Below, one piece after another: positions 17,364-25,703 of a DNA stretch of 64,000 bases. Positions within the stretch are counted from its first letter, which is position 1. Each line of letters begins with the position of its first letter. A model generated the notes under the pieces. The model was not told the origin of the DNA. It worked only from the letters and a program-made list of their open reading frames with translations, and ran no database searches. The position numbers and the translations under genes were made by a program. Source of the DNA: Streptomyces sparsogenes (GTDB lineage: Bacteria; Actinomycetota; Actinomycetes; Streptomycetales; Streptomycetaceae). The DNA is taken from the NCBI RefSeq assembly GCF_001704635.1, contig NZ_MAXF01000094.1, forward strand, positions 1 to 64,000, written 5' to 3'.

Positions 17364-17738
17364 ATGTCGAACGCTGACGAACTGCTCGTCGATATGGCCG
17401 CCATGGTGGAGTCCGAGCAGAGCAATCAGATGTCCCTGACCGTGGTCGCCGGCGGCGCCGTCATCACCGGGCGGTTGGCTCCCGAAGCCGTGTGGAGGCA
17501 GCGTGTGTCGGAGATCCTGAGGGACTCGGACCGCCTCGGGCCCTTCTCCGGTGTCTTCACCGCGGACGAGACGCGGGACCGGCCCGGCCGTGGCGAGCCG
17601 CCCACGCATCTGCACTTTCACGTCGCCCGGATCCTGCAAGGCAGCATGGGGATCCCCGAAACGGGAGGGATGTACCGCGTCGCGATCAAGGACGTCAGCG
17701 CCTGGACCGTTGGAGACTTCAGCTACTCCGACTCATGA
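17364..17738 (+). CDS. GvpU-like small conserved protein
   Basis: Protein of 124 aa starting MSNADELLVDMAAMV. A strand-rich middle (MSLTVVAGGAVITGRLAPEAVW) and a C-terminal YRVAIKDVSAWTVGDFSY resemble the gas-vesicle accessory protein GvpU by eye, and the length fits. No other gvp gene is in the window, so a gas-vesicle role is not supported by context and the label is tentative. It is convergent with the CBS-pair gene across a perfect palindromic terminator. Confidence 0.65.
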   Translation: MSNADELLVDMAAMVESEQSNQMSLTVVAGGAVITGRLAPEAVWRQRVSEILRDSDRLGPFSGVFTADETRDRPGRGEPPTHLHFHVARILQGSMGIPETGGMYRVAIKDVSAWTVGDFSYSDS

Positions 17739-17806
17739 GTCATGCCTCATGAGTACGCACCCCTGGTCGGGCCGGGAGACGACGTCCTGCCGACCGGACG
17801 CGGAAC

Positions 17807-17850
17807 GCCTTGAGGGCTCGACCGGCGCGCGCCGGTCGAGCCCTCAAGGC
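17807..17850. terminator. perfect 44-bp palindrome, bidirectional terminator
   Basis: Bases 17807-17828 are exactly complementary to 17829-17850, a 22-bp stem with no spacer. It lies between the convergent GvpU-like and CBS genes and could end transcription from both sides. Confidence 0.75.
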
Positions 17851-17955
17851 CGTCTTGGTCTCGGCTTCCGCCTCTCCAGGCGGTTACCGGGGTGCGGGGG
17901 TGCCGAGCCGGGCCGACGCTTCTGCTTCACGGGGTACCGGCGGCGGCCGGGCGGA

Positions 17956-18354
17956 TCAGCGTGAGAGGGCGAGAACGCCCACGGCGCAGCCGTCTTCGTC
18001 GATGACGGGCAGGGCCCCGAGCCGCCCGTGCCGCATCGTGCGCTCCGCTTCGACGATCGTGGCCATGGGCGAGGTGAACGGTCCGCTGTCGCCGAGGACG
18101 TCCCGCAGGCGGACCCAATCCGTGTACGCGGGGTTGTCGCGGACAACGGTGAGCTGGGCCTGACCGATCAGGCCCGTGCACCGGCCGTCCTCGTCACGGA
18201 CGAGCAGGTACCGGGAGCGGGCGCCGGCCATGACGGACAAGGCCACCTCCACGGTCATGTCGTCCCAGACCTGCGGGCCGGGCGCGTCCATGGCGTCGAC
18301 CACAGTCCTGTCGGCGGAATGCGCCGGGCGCGGCGTCGTTTGGAGCGGCGTCAA
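17956..18354 (-). CDS. CBS-pair domain protein
   Basis: Protein of 132 aa with two CBS motifs and nothing else. The first is TVVDAMDAPGPQVWDDMTVE...ARSRYLLVRDEDGRCTGLIG. The second is FTSPMATIVEAERTMRHGRLGALPVIDEDGCAVGVLAL. CBS pairs bind adenosine nucleotides and signal energy state. Stand-alone forms are frequent in Streptomyces and of unknown target. The neighbouring cold-shock and MerR genes suggest stress physiology, but nothing shows an operon. Confidence 0.9.
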   Translation of the reverse strand: MTPLQTTPRPAHSADRTVVDAMDAPGPQVWDDMTVEVALSVMAGARSRYLLVRDEDGRCTGLIGQAQLTVVRDNPAYTDWVRLRDVLGDSGPFTSPMATIVEAERTMRHGRLGALPVIDEDGCAVGVLALSR

Positions 18355-18608
18355 AGTGTGCCTCCTGAGGGAATGGGCGAGAGCCCTGAACGAGAAGGGT
18401 TCCAGGCCGCCGCGTCGAGGGCGGACCGCCGCTCGACATCTCGCCGACCACCGTGGCCAGCCTCGGCCGCACCGCAGCCGAATTCCCCGCGGCGCCGGGC
18501 AGGGCGGAGAATCCCAGGAACAGGCCGAACAATTCGAGAGCAGATTCGGCCGGAGGGGGAATGCTCGCCGGTTGAGGCGCTGAAACGGGCGGCGTGATTC
18601 GTCCGCGA

Positions 18609-18690
18609 GGCGGGCCGGGTCCGCGGGGGTCTGCGAGGCCGGCCGGATCTGCGAGACCGGCCGGGCCTGCGGGGCCGGCCGGGTCGGTGA
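18609..18690. repeat. imperfect tandem GGCCGGCCGG repeats
   Basis: About four to five copies of an 18-20 bp unit of the type GCGAGGCCGGCCGG[AG]TCT lie in tandem in the gap between the CBS and cold-shock genes. Confidence 0.55.
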
Positions 18691-18731
18691 GCGTGGCGTG
18701 ACGGGGAACCGCGCACTGCCACGGAACGAGT

Positions 18732-18761
18732 CGGGGCCCGCACCCCGAAGTGCGGGCCCCG
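18732..18761 (-). terminator. terminator hairpin of cold-shock gene
   Basis: A 12-bp perfect stem (18732-18743 with 18750-18761) with loop CCCGAA lies 23 bases beyond the stop codon of the cold-shock gene. Confidence 0.75.
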
Positions 18762-18783
18762 TCGGGAAACGTGCGCGTCGGCG

Positions 18784-18987
18784 TCAGGCGGGAACGATGT
18801 TCTCCGCCGTCGGGCCCTTCTGGCCCTGGGCGACGTCGAAGCTCACCTTCTGGCCCTCCAGGAGCTCGCGGAAGCCCTGGGTGGCGATGTTCGAGTAGTG
18901 GGCGAACACATCGGCGCCGCCACCGTCCTGCTCGATGAAGCCGAAACCCTTTTCCGCGTTGAACCACTTCACGGTGCCAGTAGCCAT
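18784..18987 (-). CDS. cold-shock protein, CspA family
   Basis: Protein of 67 aa, a single cold-shock domain of standard length. RNP-1 (KGFGFI) and RNP-2 (DVFAHY) are intact, beginning MATGTVKWFNAEKGFGFIEQ. It binds single-stranded nucleic acid and acts as an RNA chaperone. The terminator follows at once. The long upstream gap shared with the divergent SDR gene allows the long 5' leader usual for such genes. Confidence 0.96.
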   Translation of the reverse strand: MATGTVKWFNAEKGFGFIEQDGGGADVFAHYSNIATQGFRELLEGQKVSFDVAQGQKGPTAENIVPA

Positions 18988-19353
18988 GTGTCACATCTCC
19001 TTCGGGGCAGTGTCCGGAACTCCGCACTGCGCGGGCTCCGCGTCGCCGCGATGATTACCCCGTCCGGAAAGTGACCGGAAATACAAAGGAGCTCCCATCG
19101 GCCTGGAAGGTCAGTGGGGGCGCCTGTAGTTTTTGGGAACCACAACTGCAACTGGCATCGACAGTAGCACGGCATATTCGGCTGCACATGCTGAATCATT
19201 ACGCTCCGTTGTTGTCTCAGAAATGTTCAGCGCGCGCTGCGTCGAATTCTCACTCCGCGACCACAGATATTGTCCGCCCGGAACACTTCACCCGAATGCC
19301 GCGCGCATGGGGCGCCTCCGGGTGAGCCGGCGGCAGGGTGGGAGGAAGGGAGC
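18988..19353. promoter_or_regulatory. divergent promoter region, cold-shock gene / SDR gene
   Basis: A 366-bp gap with clearly lower GC around 19110-19290, as expected for a cold-shock gene leader. A ribosome-binding site for the cold-shock gene (GAAGGAGATG on the minus strand) is at the left edge, and GGAGG for the SDR gene is at 19341. No defined operator is seen. Confidence 0.55.
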
Positions 19354-21024
19354 GTGCGGCCGGACGGTGAGGTGGTCATGGCGGAGACCGGGGACCGGGC
19401 GGCGGGGCGTGAGGTGGCGACCTGTCTGGTGACGGGGGCGAGTGGGTACATCGGCGGCCGGCTGGTGCCGGAGCTGCTGGACGCCGGTTACCGGGTGCGC
19501 TGCCTGGTCCGTACGCCGCGCAAGCTGCGCGATCAGCCGTGGGCCGGCCGGGTGGAGGTCGTACGGGGTGATGTCACCGACGCCGGCTCGGTGACGGCGG
19601 CGATGGAGGGGGTGGACGTCGCCTACTACCTGGTGCACGCGCTCGGCACCGGCCGTGACTTCGAGCGCACCGACCGGGAGGCGGCGCGGGTCTTCGGCGA
19701 GCGGGCGCGGCGGGCGGGCGTGCGCCGGCTGATCTATCTGGGCGGGCTGACTCCGGCCGGCGTGCCCGAGCGCGAGCTGTCGCCGCACCTGCGGTCCCGC
19801 GCCGAGGTGGGCCGCATCCTGCTCGGATCCGGCGTGCCGACGGCCGTTCTGCGCGCCGCCGTCATCATCGGCTCCGGATCGGCCGGCTTCGAGATGCTGC
19901 GCTACCTCACCGAGCGGCTGCCGGTGATGGTCACCCCGCGCTGGGTGCGCACCCGGATCCAGCCGATCGCCGTACGGGACGTGCTGCGCGTCCTGGTGGG
20001 CTGCGCGGCGCTGCCGCCCGAGGTGCACCGGGCCTTCGACATCGGCGGCCCGGAGGTGCTCACGTACCTCGACATGATGCGCCGCTACGCCGCCGTGGCC
20101 GGGCTGCCCCGGCGGCGGATCATCCCCGTGCCGGTGCTCACGCCCCGCCTGTCCAGCCTCTGGATCGGCCTGGTGACCCCGGTGCCGGCCTCGATCGCGC
20201 GTCCGCTCACGGAGTCCTTGCGCCACGAGGTGGTGTGCCGGGACAGGGACATCGAGCGGTATGTGCCCGCCCCGCCCGGCCATCCGATCGACTTCGACCG
20301 GGCGGTCGTCCTGGCGCTGCGCCGGGTGCGCGACGCGCAGGTCGCCACCCGCTGGTCGTCCGCCTCCGTGCCGGGCGCCCCGAGCGATCCGCTGCCCACC
20401 GACCCGCACTGGGCCGGCGGCAGCCTCTACGGCGACGTACGGGAACGCCACGCGGAGGTGGCGCCGGATGTGCTGTGGGACGTCGTCGAGGGCATCGGCG
20501 GGGAGCACGGCTGGTACTCCTTCCCGCTGGCCTGGGCGGTGCGCGGCTGGCTCGACCGCCTCGTCGGCGGCGTGGGCCTGCGCCGGGGGCGGCGGGACGC
20601 CCGGAGGCTGCGGGCCGGCGACTCGCTGGACTTCTGGCGGGTGGAGGAGATCGAGCGCGGGCGGCTGCTGCGGCTGCGCGCCGAGATGCGGCTGCCCGGC
20701 CTGGCCTGGCTGGAGATGCACGTCGACGACGACGGGGCCGGGGGCGCGAACTACCGGCAGCGGGCGCTGTTCCACCCGCGCGGACTGCTCGGTCATCTGT
20801 ACTGGTGGGGCGCCTCGCCGTTCCACGCCGTCGTCTTCGGCGGCATGGCCCGCAACATCGTCCGCGCCGCCGAACGCCCGCGGCGGCAGCGCCGGCCCGC
20901 CCCCCGGCCGGCCGATGCCGGGCCGGGAGGCGGGCCCGAAGCGGCCCCGTCCGGTGAAGCGGCCCCGTCCGCTGGGGACTCCGCCGTCCGCGCCGGCCGC
21001 CGCCGTCCCCCGGAGGGGAACTGA
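19354..21024 (+). CDS. SDR-family NAD(P)-binding protein with DUF2867 domain
   Basis: Protein of 556 aa. The Rossmann motif TGASGYIGGRLVPELL is near residue 17, followed by an extended-SDR-like NmrA/epimerase fold (VDVAYYLVHALGTGRDF, RLIYLGGLTPAG). Residues about 350-520 form a DUF2867 domain ending LLGHLYWWGASPFHAVVFGGM. The Ala/Pro tail is low complexity. Substrate unknown. Start: GTG 19354, with GGAGG eight bases upstream. ATG 19378 is the alternative. The photolyase begins five bases after the stop, and such SDR-DUF2867 genes are often found beside photolyase in actinobacteria, suggesting a light or oxidative-stress unit. Confidence 0.87.
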   Translation: MRPDGEVVMAETGDRAAGREVATCLVTGASGYIGGRLVPELLDAGYRVRCLVRTPRKLRDQPWAGRVEVVRGDVTDAGSVTAAMEGVDVAYYLVHALGTGRDFERTDREAARVFGERARRAGVRRLIYLGGLTPAGVPERELSPHLRSRAEVGRILLGSGVPTAVLRAAVIIGSGSAGFEMLRYLTERLPVMVTPRWVRTRIQPIAVRDVLRVLVGCAALPPEVHRAFDIGGPEVLTYLDMMRRYAAVAGLPRRRIIPVPVLTPRLSSLWIGLVTPVPASIARPLTESLRHEVVCRDRDIERYVPAPPGHPIDFDRAVVLALRRVRDAQVATRWSSASVPGAPSDPLPTDPHWAGGSLYGDVRERHAEVAPDVLWDVVEGIGGEHGWYSFPLAWAVRGWLDRLVGGVGLRRGRRDARRLRAGDSLDFWRVEEIERGRLLRLRAEMRLPGLAWLEMHVDDDGAGGANYRQRALFHPRGLLGHLYWWGASPFHAVVFGGMARNIVRAAERPRRQRRPAPRPADAGPGGGPEAAPSGEAAPSAGDSAVRAGRRRPPEGN

Positions 21025-21029
21025 GACCC

Positions 21030-22412
21030 ATGCCCGTCCCGGTCGTCCTGTTCACCTCCGACCTGCGGCTGCACGACCATCCGCCGCTGCGCGCGGCGCT
21101 GGAGGCCGCCGACGCGGTCATCCCGCTCTTCGTACGCGACGACGCCGTGGCGGCGGCGGGGTTCGCCGCCCCCAATCGCGGCGCCTTCCTCGCGGACTGC
21201 CTGGCCGACCTCGACGCGTCCCTGCGCGAGCGCGGCGGACGGCTCGTGGTGCGCTCCGGCGACCTGGTGGAGGAGGTGTGCCGGGTGGCGGGCGAGGCGG
21301 GCGCGGACGAGGTGCGCATGGCGGCGGCGCACAGCCGTTTCGCCACGCGGCGCGAGGAGCGGCTCCGGCGGGCCCTGGAGCGCGAGGGGCGCCGCCTGCT
21401 CGTCCACGACGCGGTGACCGTGGCCGTGCCGCCCGGTGAGGTGACGCCGTCCTCGTCGGACCACTTCGCGGTGTTCACCCCGTACTACCGGCAGTGGGCC
21501 CGGGCCCCACTGCGCGCTGCCGTGGCCGCCCCGCGCCGCGTCCGCGTCCCCGACGCCGTCATGGGCGAGCCGCTGCCCGCCCGCGGCGAGGTCACCGGTG
21601 TCTCGCCCGCCCTCCCGGCCGGAGGGGAGAGCGAGGGCCGGAGGCGGATGACCGCCTACTGGCGGCACGGCCTGGACACCTACGCCGACACCCGCGACGA
21701 CCTGGCCGCCGACGCCACGTCCCGGCTCTCCGCGCACCTGCACTTCGGCACCCTGTCCCCGGTGGAACTCGTCCACCGCGCCCGCCGCCACGGCGGCCCG
21801 GGTGCCGAGGCGCTGGTCAGGCAGCTCGCCTGGCGCGACTTCCACCGTCAGGTCCTCGCCGCCCGCCCCGGCGCCGCCCGCGCCGACTACCGCACCAGAC
21901 ACGACCGCTGGCGCACCGGACGCACCGCCGAGGCCGACATCGAGGCGTGGAAGGAGGGCCGTACGGGCTACCCGGTGATCGACGCGGCGATGCGGCAGCT
22001 CCGGCACGAGGGCTGGATGCACAACCGCGCCCGGCTGCTGGCCGCGAGCTTCCTGACCAAGACGCTCTACGTCGACTGGCGCGTCGGCGCCGCCCACTTC
22101 CTGTACTGGCTGGTCGACGGGGACGTGGCCAACAACCAGCTCAACTGGCAGTGGGTGGCCGGAACCGGCACCGACACCCGGCCCAACCGGGTGCTCAATC
22201 CCGTCACCCAGGCCAGGCGGTACGACCCCGACGGCGCGTATGTGCGCCGCTGGGTGCCCGAGCTGGAGGGCGTCGGAGCCCCCGCGGTGCATGAGCCCTG
22301 GAAGCTGCCGGGACCCGATCGCGCCGCGCTCGACTACCCCGACCCGGTGGTGGGGCTCGCCGAGGGCCTGGAGCGCTTCCGGCGGGCACGCGGCCGGAAG
22401 GACCGGCCGTGA
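21030..22412 (+). CDS. phr: deoxyribodipyrimidine photo-lyase (class I CPD type)
   Basis: Protein of 460 aa that uses light to split cyclobutane pyrimidine dimers with FAD and an antenna cofactor. The N-terminal alpha/beta antenna domain begins VVLFTSDLRLHDHPPL. The C-terminal FAD domain carries LAWRDFHRQVLAARP, GYPVIDAAMRQLRHEGWMHNRAR, and NNQLNWQWVAGTGTDTRPNR with RVLNPVTQARRYDPDG, all photolyase landmarks. Length is standard. It lies five bases after the SDR/DUF2867 gene and is probably co-transcribed. Confidence 0.93.
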   Translation: MPVPVVLFTSDLRLHDHPPLRAALEAADAVIPLFVRDDAVAAAGFAAPNRGAFLADCLADLDASLRERGGRLVVRSGDLVEEVCRVAGEAGADEVRMAAAHSRFATRREERLRRALEREGRRLLVHDAVTVAVPPGEVTPSSSDHFAVFTPYYRQWARAPLRAAVAAPRRVRVPDAVMGEPLPARGEVTGVSPALPAGGESEGRRRMTAYWRHGLDTYADTRDDLAADATSRLSAHLHFGTLSPVELVHRARRHGGPGAEALVRQLAWRDFHRQVLAARPGAARADYRTRHDRWRTGRTAEADIEAWKEGRTGYPVIDAAMRQLRHEGWMHNRARLLAASFLTKTLYVDWRVGAAHFLYWLVDGDVANNQLNWQWVAGTGTDTRPNRVLNPVTQARRYDPDGAYVRRWVPELEGVGAPAVHEPWKLPGPDRAALDYPDPVVGLAEGLERFRRARGRKDRP

Positions 22413-22639
22413 CCTGTTCCGGCGTGGTCAGCCGGGTCCAGGTGGGCCGCTCGTCTTCCCCTGGTGGCTGACCGGCTGGTGGCGGGTCGCGCCGTCGGCG
22501 CGGTTCCGGGGGCCGCTCGGCGTGGGCGGCGGCGTTGTGGGGATTCCCCCGATGTCGAGGCCGGCGCCGCGCGGACACGATGGGTGCCGCGCCGATCCGC
22601 GCCTCCCATCGAACCGGACAGAAGGCAGAAGGCCGTTCC

Positions 22640-25429
22640 GTGCTCACTTTCCCGTTGCACAGCGTCGTGCGGTCCGTCCTCGCCGAACTGGACGCGGGGG
22701 ACTGGACGTTCGAGGAGACCGACACCTGGTGTCACGTCAGCCCGCCGGCCCATCGGGCGCGGATCCAGGGCTGGAAGCTCCATGTGTCGGCGACACCGCT
22801 GTCGGTGCCGCACGTTCTGCACCGCGCGGCCGAGGTGCTCGTCGCCGCGGGGTGCGCCTTCAAGTTCGCCGGAAGTGTCCGGCTGGTCGACGAGATGACG
22901 TCGGCCGGTTGCGACCGCGCCCAGTGCGGCAAGATCATCACCGCGTACCCCCGCGACGACGACCGGTTCAGATCGCTGGCCGAGGAGCTGGACGCGGCGA
23001 CGGCAGGGCTGCCGGGTCCGGCGATCCTCTCCGACCGCCCGTACCGCAAGGGCAGCCTGGTCCACTATCGGTACGGCGCCTTCCTCGGGAAGCCGGTGCT
23101 GACCGACGACGGCTCCTACGAGGCGCGGATCGAGGCGCCCGACGGCACCCTGGTGACCGACCACCGCAAGGCGTGGTTCGCCCCGCCCGGGTGGGCGGTC
23201 CTGCCGCTCGACGGGCCCCCGGGGCGGGCGGCGAAGCCTCCGGCCGAGCCGGGGCCGGTGCTGCTGGCCGACCGGTTCGAGGTGCGGGAGGCGATCCGCC
23301 ACTCCGCGCGCGGCGGTGTCTACCGGGCGCTGGACCGCAAGACCGGGCGGGAGGTGGTCGTCAAGCAGGCGAGGGCTCATGTGGGCGGCGGGCTGACCGG
23401 CGAGGACGCCCGGGCGCTGCTGCGCCGCGAGGCCCGGAACCTGTCCGGCCTGGCCGGCGTCTGCCCGGAGTTGGTGCACGAGTTCGACCAGGACGGGCAT
23501 GCCTTCCTGGTCGAGGGCCTGGTCGACGGGGAACCGCTCGCGCGGTGGGTACGGACGCGCGTGGTGGAGGCGCCGGACGACGGGGGGATGGCGCCCGCCG
23601 AGGCCGTCGAGGTGGCGCGGGACCTGGCCCGGCTGCTCGCCGAGGTGCACCGCCGGGGCCTCGTCCACCAGGACTTCACGCCGAACAACGTGATGGTCAC
23701 CCCCGAGCGGCGGCTGGTGCTGATAGACCCGGAGTGGGCGACTGCCCCCGGCACGTGGACCACCCGGGCGATGACACCCGGCTTCGCCTCCCCGGAGCAG
23801 GGGGCCGGACCGCGCTACGGCCCCGCGTTCGGCCCGGAGTCGGACCTCTACTCGCTCGGCGCGGTGCTGTGTTACCTGGCCACCGGCGTCGCGCCGGTCT
23901 TCGCGGCCGGCGGACGAGCCGAGGGACCGGTCGGCGAACGGGCCGACGAGCCGGCCGGCGGACGGGCTGGCGAACGGGCCGGCGGACGGGCCGGCGGACC
24001 GGTCGGCCGCGCGCATGGCGAGCGGATCCGCCGGCTGCTGGACGCGGTCGCCGGCGAGCGGCCCGCCGCGCGGCTGCTGGCGCCTGCCGTGCTCGGCCTC
24101 ACCCGGGAGGACCCGGCGCGGCGCTGGACCGTGGGGCGCGTCCTGGACTTCCTCGACGGCCCGCGCGAGCCGGGGCGCTCCCGGACCCCCGCCACGGCCG
24201 CGGTGTCGGCCACGGTGGCCGCGGCGGATGTCGCGCGGCCGCCCGGGCGGGCCGAGTGGCTGCGGCTCGTCGACGACGGGCTCACGTACGTGCTGCGGGG
24301 CATGGCGGACCCGGCCGGCGGGGCGGAGCGGCTGTGGCCCGCCGGGCCCTTCGGCGACAAGGCCGACCCGTGCGCCGTTCAGCACGGGGCGGCGGGTGTC
24401 CTGGCGACCCTCGTCCGCGCCGACGAACTGCTGGACCGGGCCGGTCTGCGCGACGCGATCGCGCGGGTCGCCGACTGGACCGACGCCAGGAGCGCGGAAG
24501 CGCCCCGCGCCCTTCCCGGCCTGTACTTCGGCCGCTCGGGTACCGCCTGGGCGCTGTACGACGCCGCGCGCCACCTCGGTGACACCGGCCTCGCCGACCG
24601 CGCCACCGGGCTCGCCCTGTCCGTACCCGTGTCCTGGCCCAACCCCGACGTGTGCCACGGGGTGGCCGGAGCCGGCCTGGCCCACCTGCGGTTCTGGCAC
24701 CGCACCGGGCGCGCGGAGTTCCTGGCACGCGCGGTGGAGTGCGCGGACCGCCTGGTGGCGGTGGCGGAGACCACCTCGCGGGGCGTGTGGTGGCCGGTGC
24801 CGGACGACTGCGACTCCGCGCTGGCCGGTGCCCGCCACCTCGGTTTCGCCCATGGTGTGGCCGGGGTCGGAGCCTTCCTGTTGTACGCCGCGCGGGAGAC
24901 CGGGGACCGCCGGTACACCGACCTCGCGACCGCCGCGGGGCGGACCTTGGTGGCCGAGGCGGAGCGCGGCCCCTGGGGTGCCCGATGGCGCTCCGACGCG
25001 GCGCAGCCGCCCGGCACCGGACTCCTCTACCACTGGTGCAGCGGCTCCTCCGGAGTCGGCACGTTCCTCCTGGGGCTGGCTCTGGCCACCGGCGACGACT
25101 CCTTCCTGGGGGCGGCGCGGGAGGCTGCCGTGGCCGTCCACCGGGTCCGCTGGTCCTCACCCACCGCCGCCTGCCACGGGCTCGCGGGCGACGGCGAGTT
25201 CCTGCTCGACCTCGCGGAGGCGGTCCCCGACGGGCCGTACCGCCGCTGGGCCGAGGACCTGGCCGCCGTGCTGTACCAGCGGCACACCGTCCGGGACGGC
25301 CTGCTCCTCATCCCGGACGAGACGGGCTCCACGGTCCGGGCGGACCACCAGACCGGCCTCGGCGGGCCGATCCACTTCCTGCTGAGGCTCGCCCACGGCG
25401 GGCCGCGGCCCTGGATGCCGCTGTCCTGA
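22640..25429 (+). CDS. class IV lanthionine synthetase LanL
   Basis: Protein of 929 aa with three domains. The N-terminal phosphoSer/Thr lyase region is residues about 1-190 (RIQGWKLHVSATPLSV, FKFAGSVRLVDEM, YRYGAF). The kinase domain is about 200-520, with VVVKQAR, then LVHQDFTPNNVMV and LIDPEW. The LanC-like cyclase is about 540-929. The cyclase has all zinc-ligand positions: HWCSGSSG (Cys) and ACHGLAGDG (Cys-His). This separates class IV LanL from class III LanKC. A tandem-repeat Gly/Arg/Ala insert interrupts the kinase C-lobe. Start: GTG 22640 after AGAAGG. An ATG at 22580 is possible. The 43-aa precursor follows 69 bp downstream. Confidence 0.9.
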   Translation: MLTFPLHSVVRSVLAELDAGDWTFEETDTWCHVSPPAHRARIQGWKLHVSATPLSVPHVLHRAAEVLVAAGCAFKFAGSVRLVDEMTSAGCDRAQCGKIITAYPRDDDRFRSLAEELDAATAGLPGPAILSDRPYRKGSLVHYRYGAFLGKPVLTDDGSYEARIEAPDGTLVTDHRKAWFAPPGWAVLPLDGPPGRAAKPPAEPGPVLLADRFEVREAIRHSARGGVYRALDRKTGREVVVKQARAHVGGGLTGEDARALLRREARNLSGLAGVCPELVHEFDQDGHAFLVEGLVDGEPLARWVRTRVVEAPDDGGMAPAEAVEVARDLARLLAEVHRRGLVHQDFTPNNVMVTPERRLVLIDPEWATAPGTWTTRAMTPGFASPEQGAGPRYGPAFGPESDLYSLGAVLCYLATGVAPVFAAGGRAEGPVGERADEPAGGRAGERAGGRAGGPVGRAHGERIRRLLDAVAGERPAARLLAPAVLGLTREDPARRWTVGRVLDFLDGPREPGRSRTPATAAVSATVAAADVARPPGRAEWLRLVDDGLTYVLRGMADPAGGAERLWPAGPFGDKADPCAVQHGAAGVLATLVRADELLDRAGLRDAIARVADWTDARSAEAPRALPGLYFGRSGTAWALYDAARHLGDTGLADRATGLALSVPVSWPNPDVCHGVAGAGLAHLRFWHRTGRAEFLARAVECADRLVAVAETTSRGVWWPVPDDCDSALAGARHLGFAHGVAGVGAFLLYAARETGDRRYTDLATAAGRTLVAEAERGPWGARWRSDAAQPPGTGLLYHWCSGSSGVGTFLLGLALATGDDSFLGAAREAAVAVHRVRWSSPTAACHGLAGDGEFLLDLAEAVPDGPYRRWAEDLAAVLYQRHTVRDGLLLIPDETGSTVRADHQTGLGGPIHFLLRLAHGGPRPWMPLS
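23909..24003. repeat. intragenic tandem repeats in LanL kinase domain
   Basis: Imperfect tandem units of about 12 bp, such as CGGCGGACGGGC and CGGCGAACGGGC, encode a stretch of alternating Gly-Gly-Arg-Ala and Gly-Glu-Arg-Ala. The insertion stays in frame and lies between kinase subdomains, so it likely forms a flexible loop. Confidence 0.65.
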
Positions 25430-25498
25430 CCCCGGGCAGCCGGCGGGACACCACCGGCGACACACCACGACACACCACCGACAGAGGAGAGAGAACGC

Positions 25499-25630
25499 AT
25501 GGACACCGACCTCGACGCGCTGCAACTCCTGCCCAGCGAGGAGGAGACAGCCGCCATCTGCTGGTTCACCTGCCTCGGCACATGCGGCGGCGTCACGTGC
25601 GACGGCACCTGCGGGCGTACGGACGTCTGA
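25499..25630 (+). CDS. class IV lanthipeptide precursor LanA
   Basis: Peptide of 43 aa. Leader MDTDLDALQLLPSEEE is followed by core T-A-A-I-C-W-F and then four Thr-Cys pairs (TC-LG-TC-GGV-TC-DG-TC), ending G-R-T-D-V. The L-x-x-L-P-x-E leader motif recalls venezuelin-type class IV leaders. Cysteines are residues 21, 25, 29, 34 and 38. Modifiable residues in the core are threonines only, so methyllanthionine rings are expected. Ribosome-binding site AGAGGAGAGAG precedes the ATG. It lies between LanL and the decarboxylase gene on the same strand. The last residue is Val, not Cys, which matters for the decarboxylase. Confidence 0.85.
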   Translation: MDTDLDALQLLPSEEETAAICWFTCLGTCGGVTCDGTCGRTDV

Positions 25631-25703
25631 CGCGCCGAGCCGCACCCGACCCCACCCAGCCCGACCCGACGTACACATCTCCGATCGGCTGAGAGGAACC
25701 ACC

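Larger units (their letters stand above)
18355..18783. other. 429-bp gap without supported gene
   Basis: Upstream region of the CBS gene and downstream region of the cold-shock gene. No convincing coding sequence is seen. The right half has an imperfect tandem GC-rich repeat (18609-18690, units like GAGGCCGGCCGG), and the cold-shock terminator lies at the far right. Confidence 0.5.

Noticed and set aside
22334..25141. A 935-codon frame antisense to LanL
   Set aside because: Composition is that of a GC-rich shadow; the plus strand shows clear lyase, kinase and LanC motifs.
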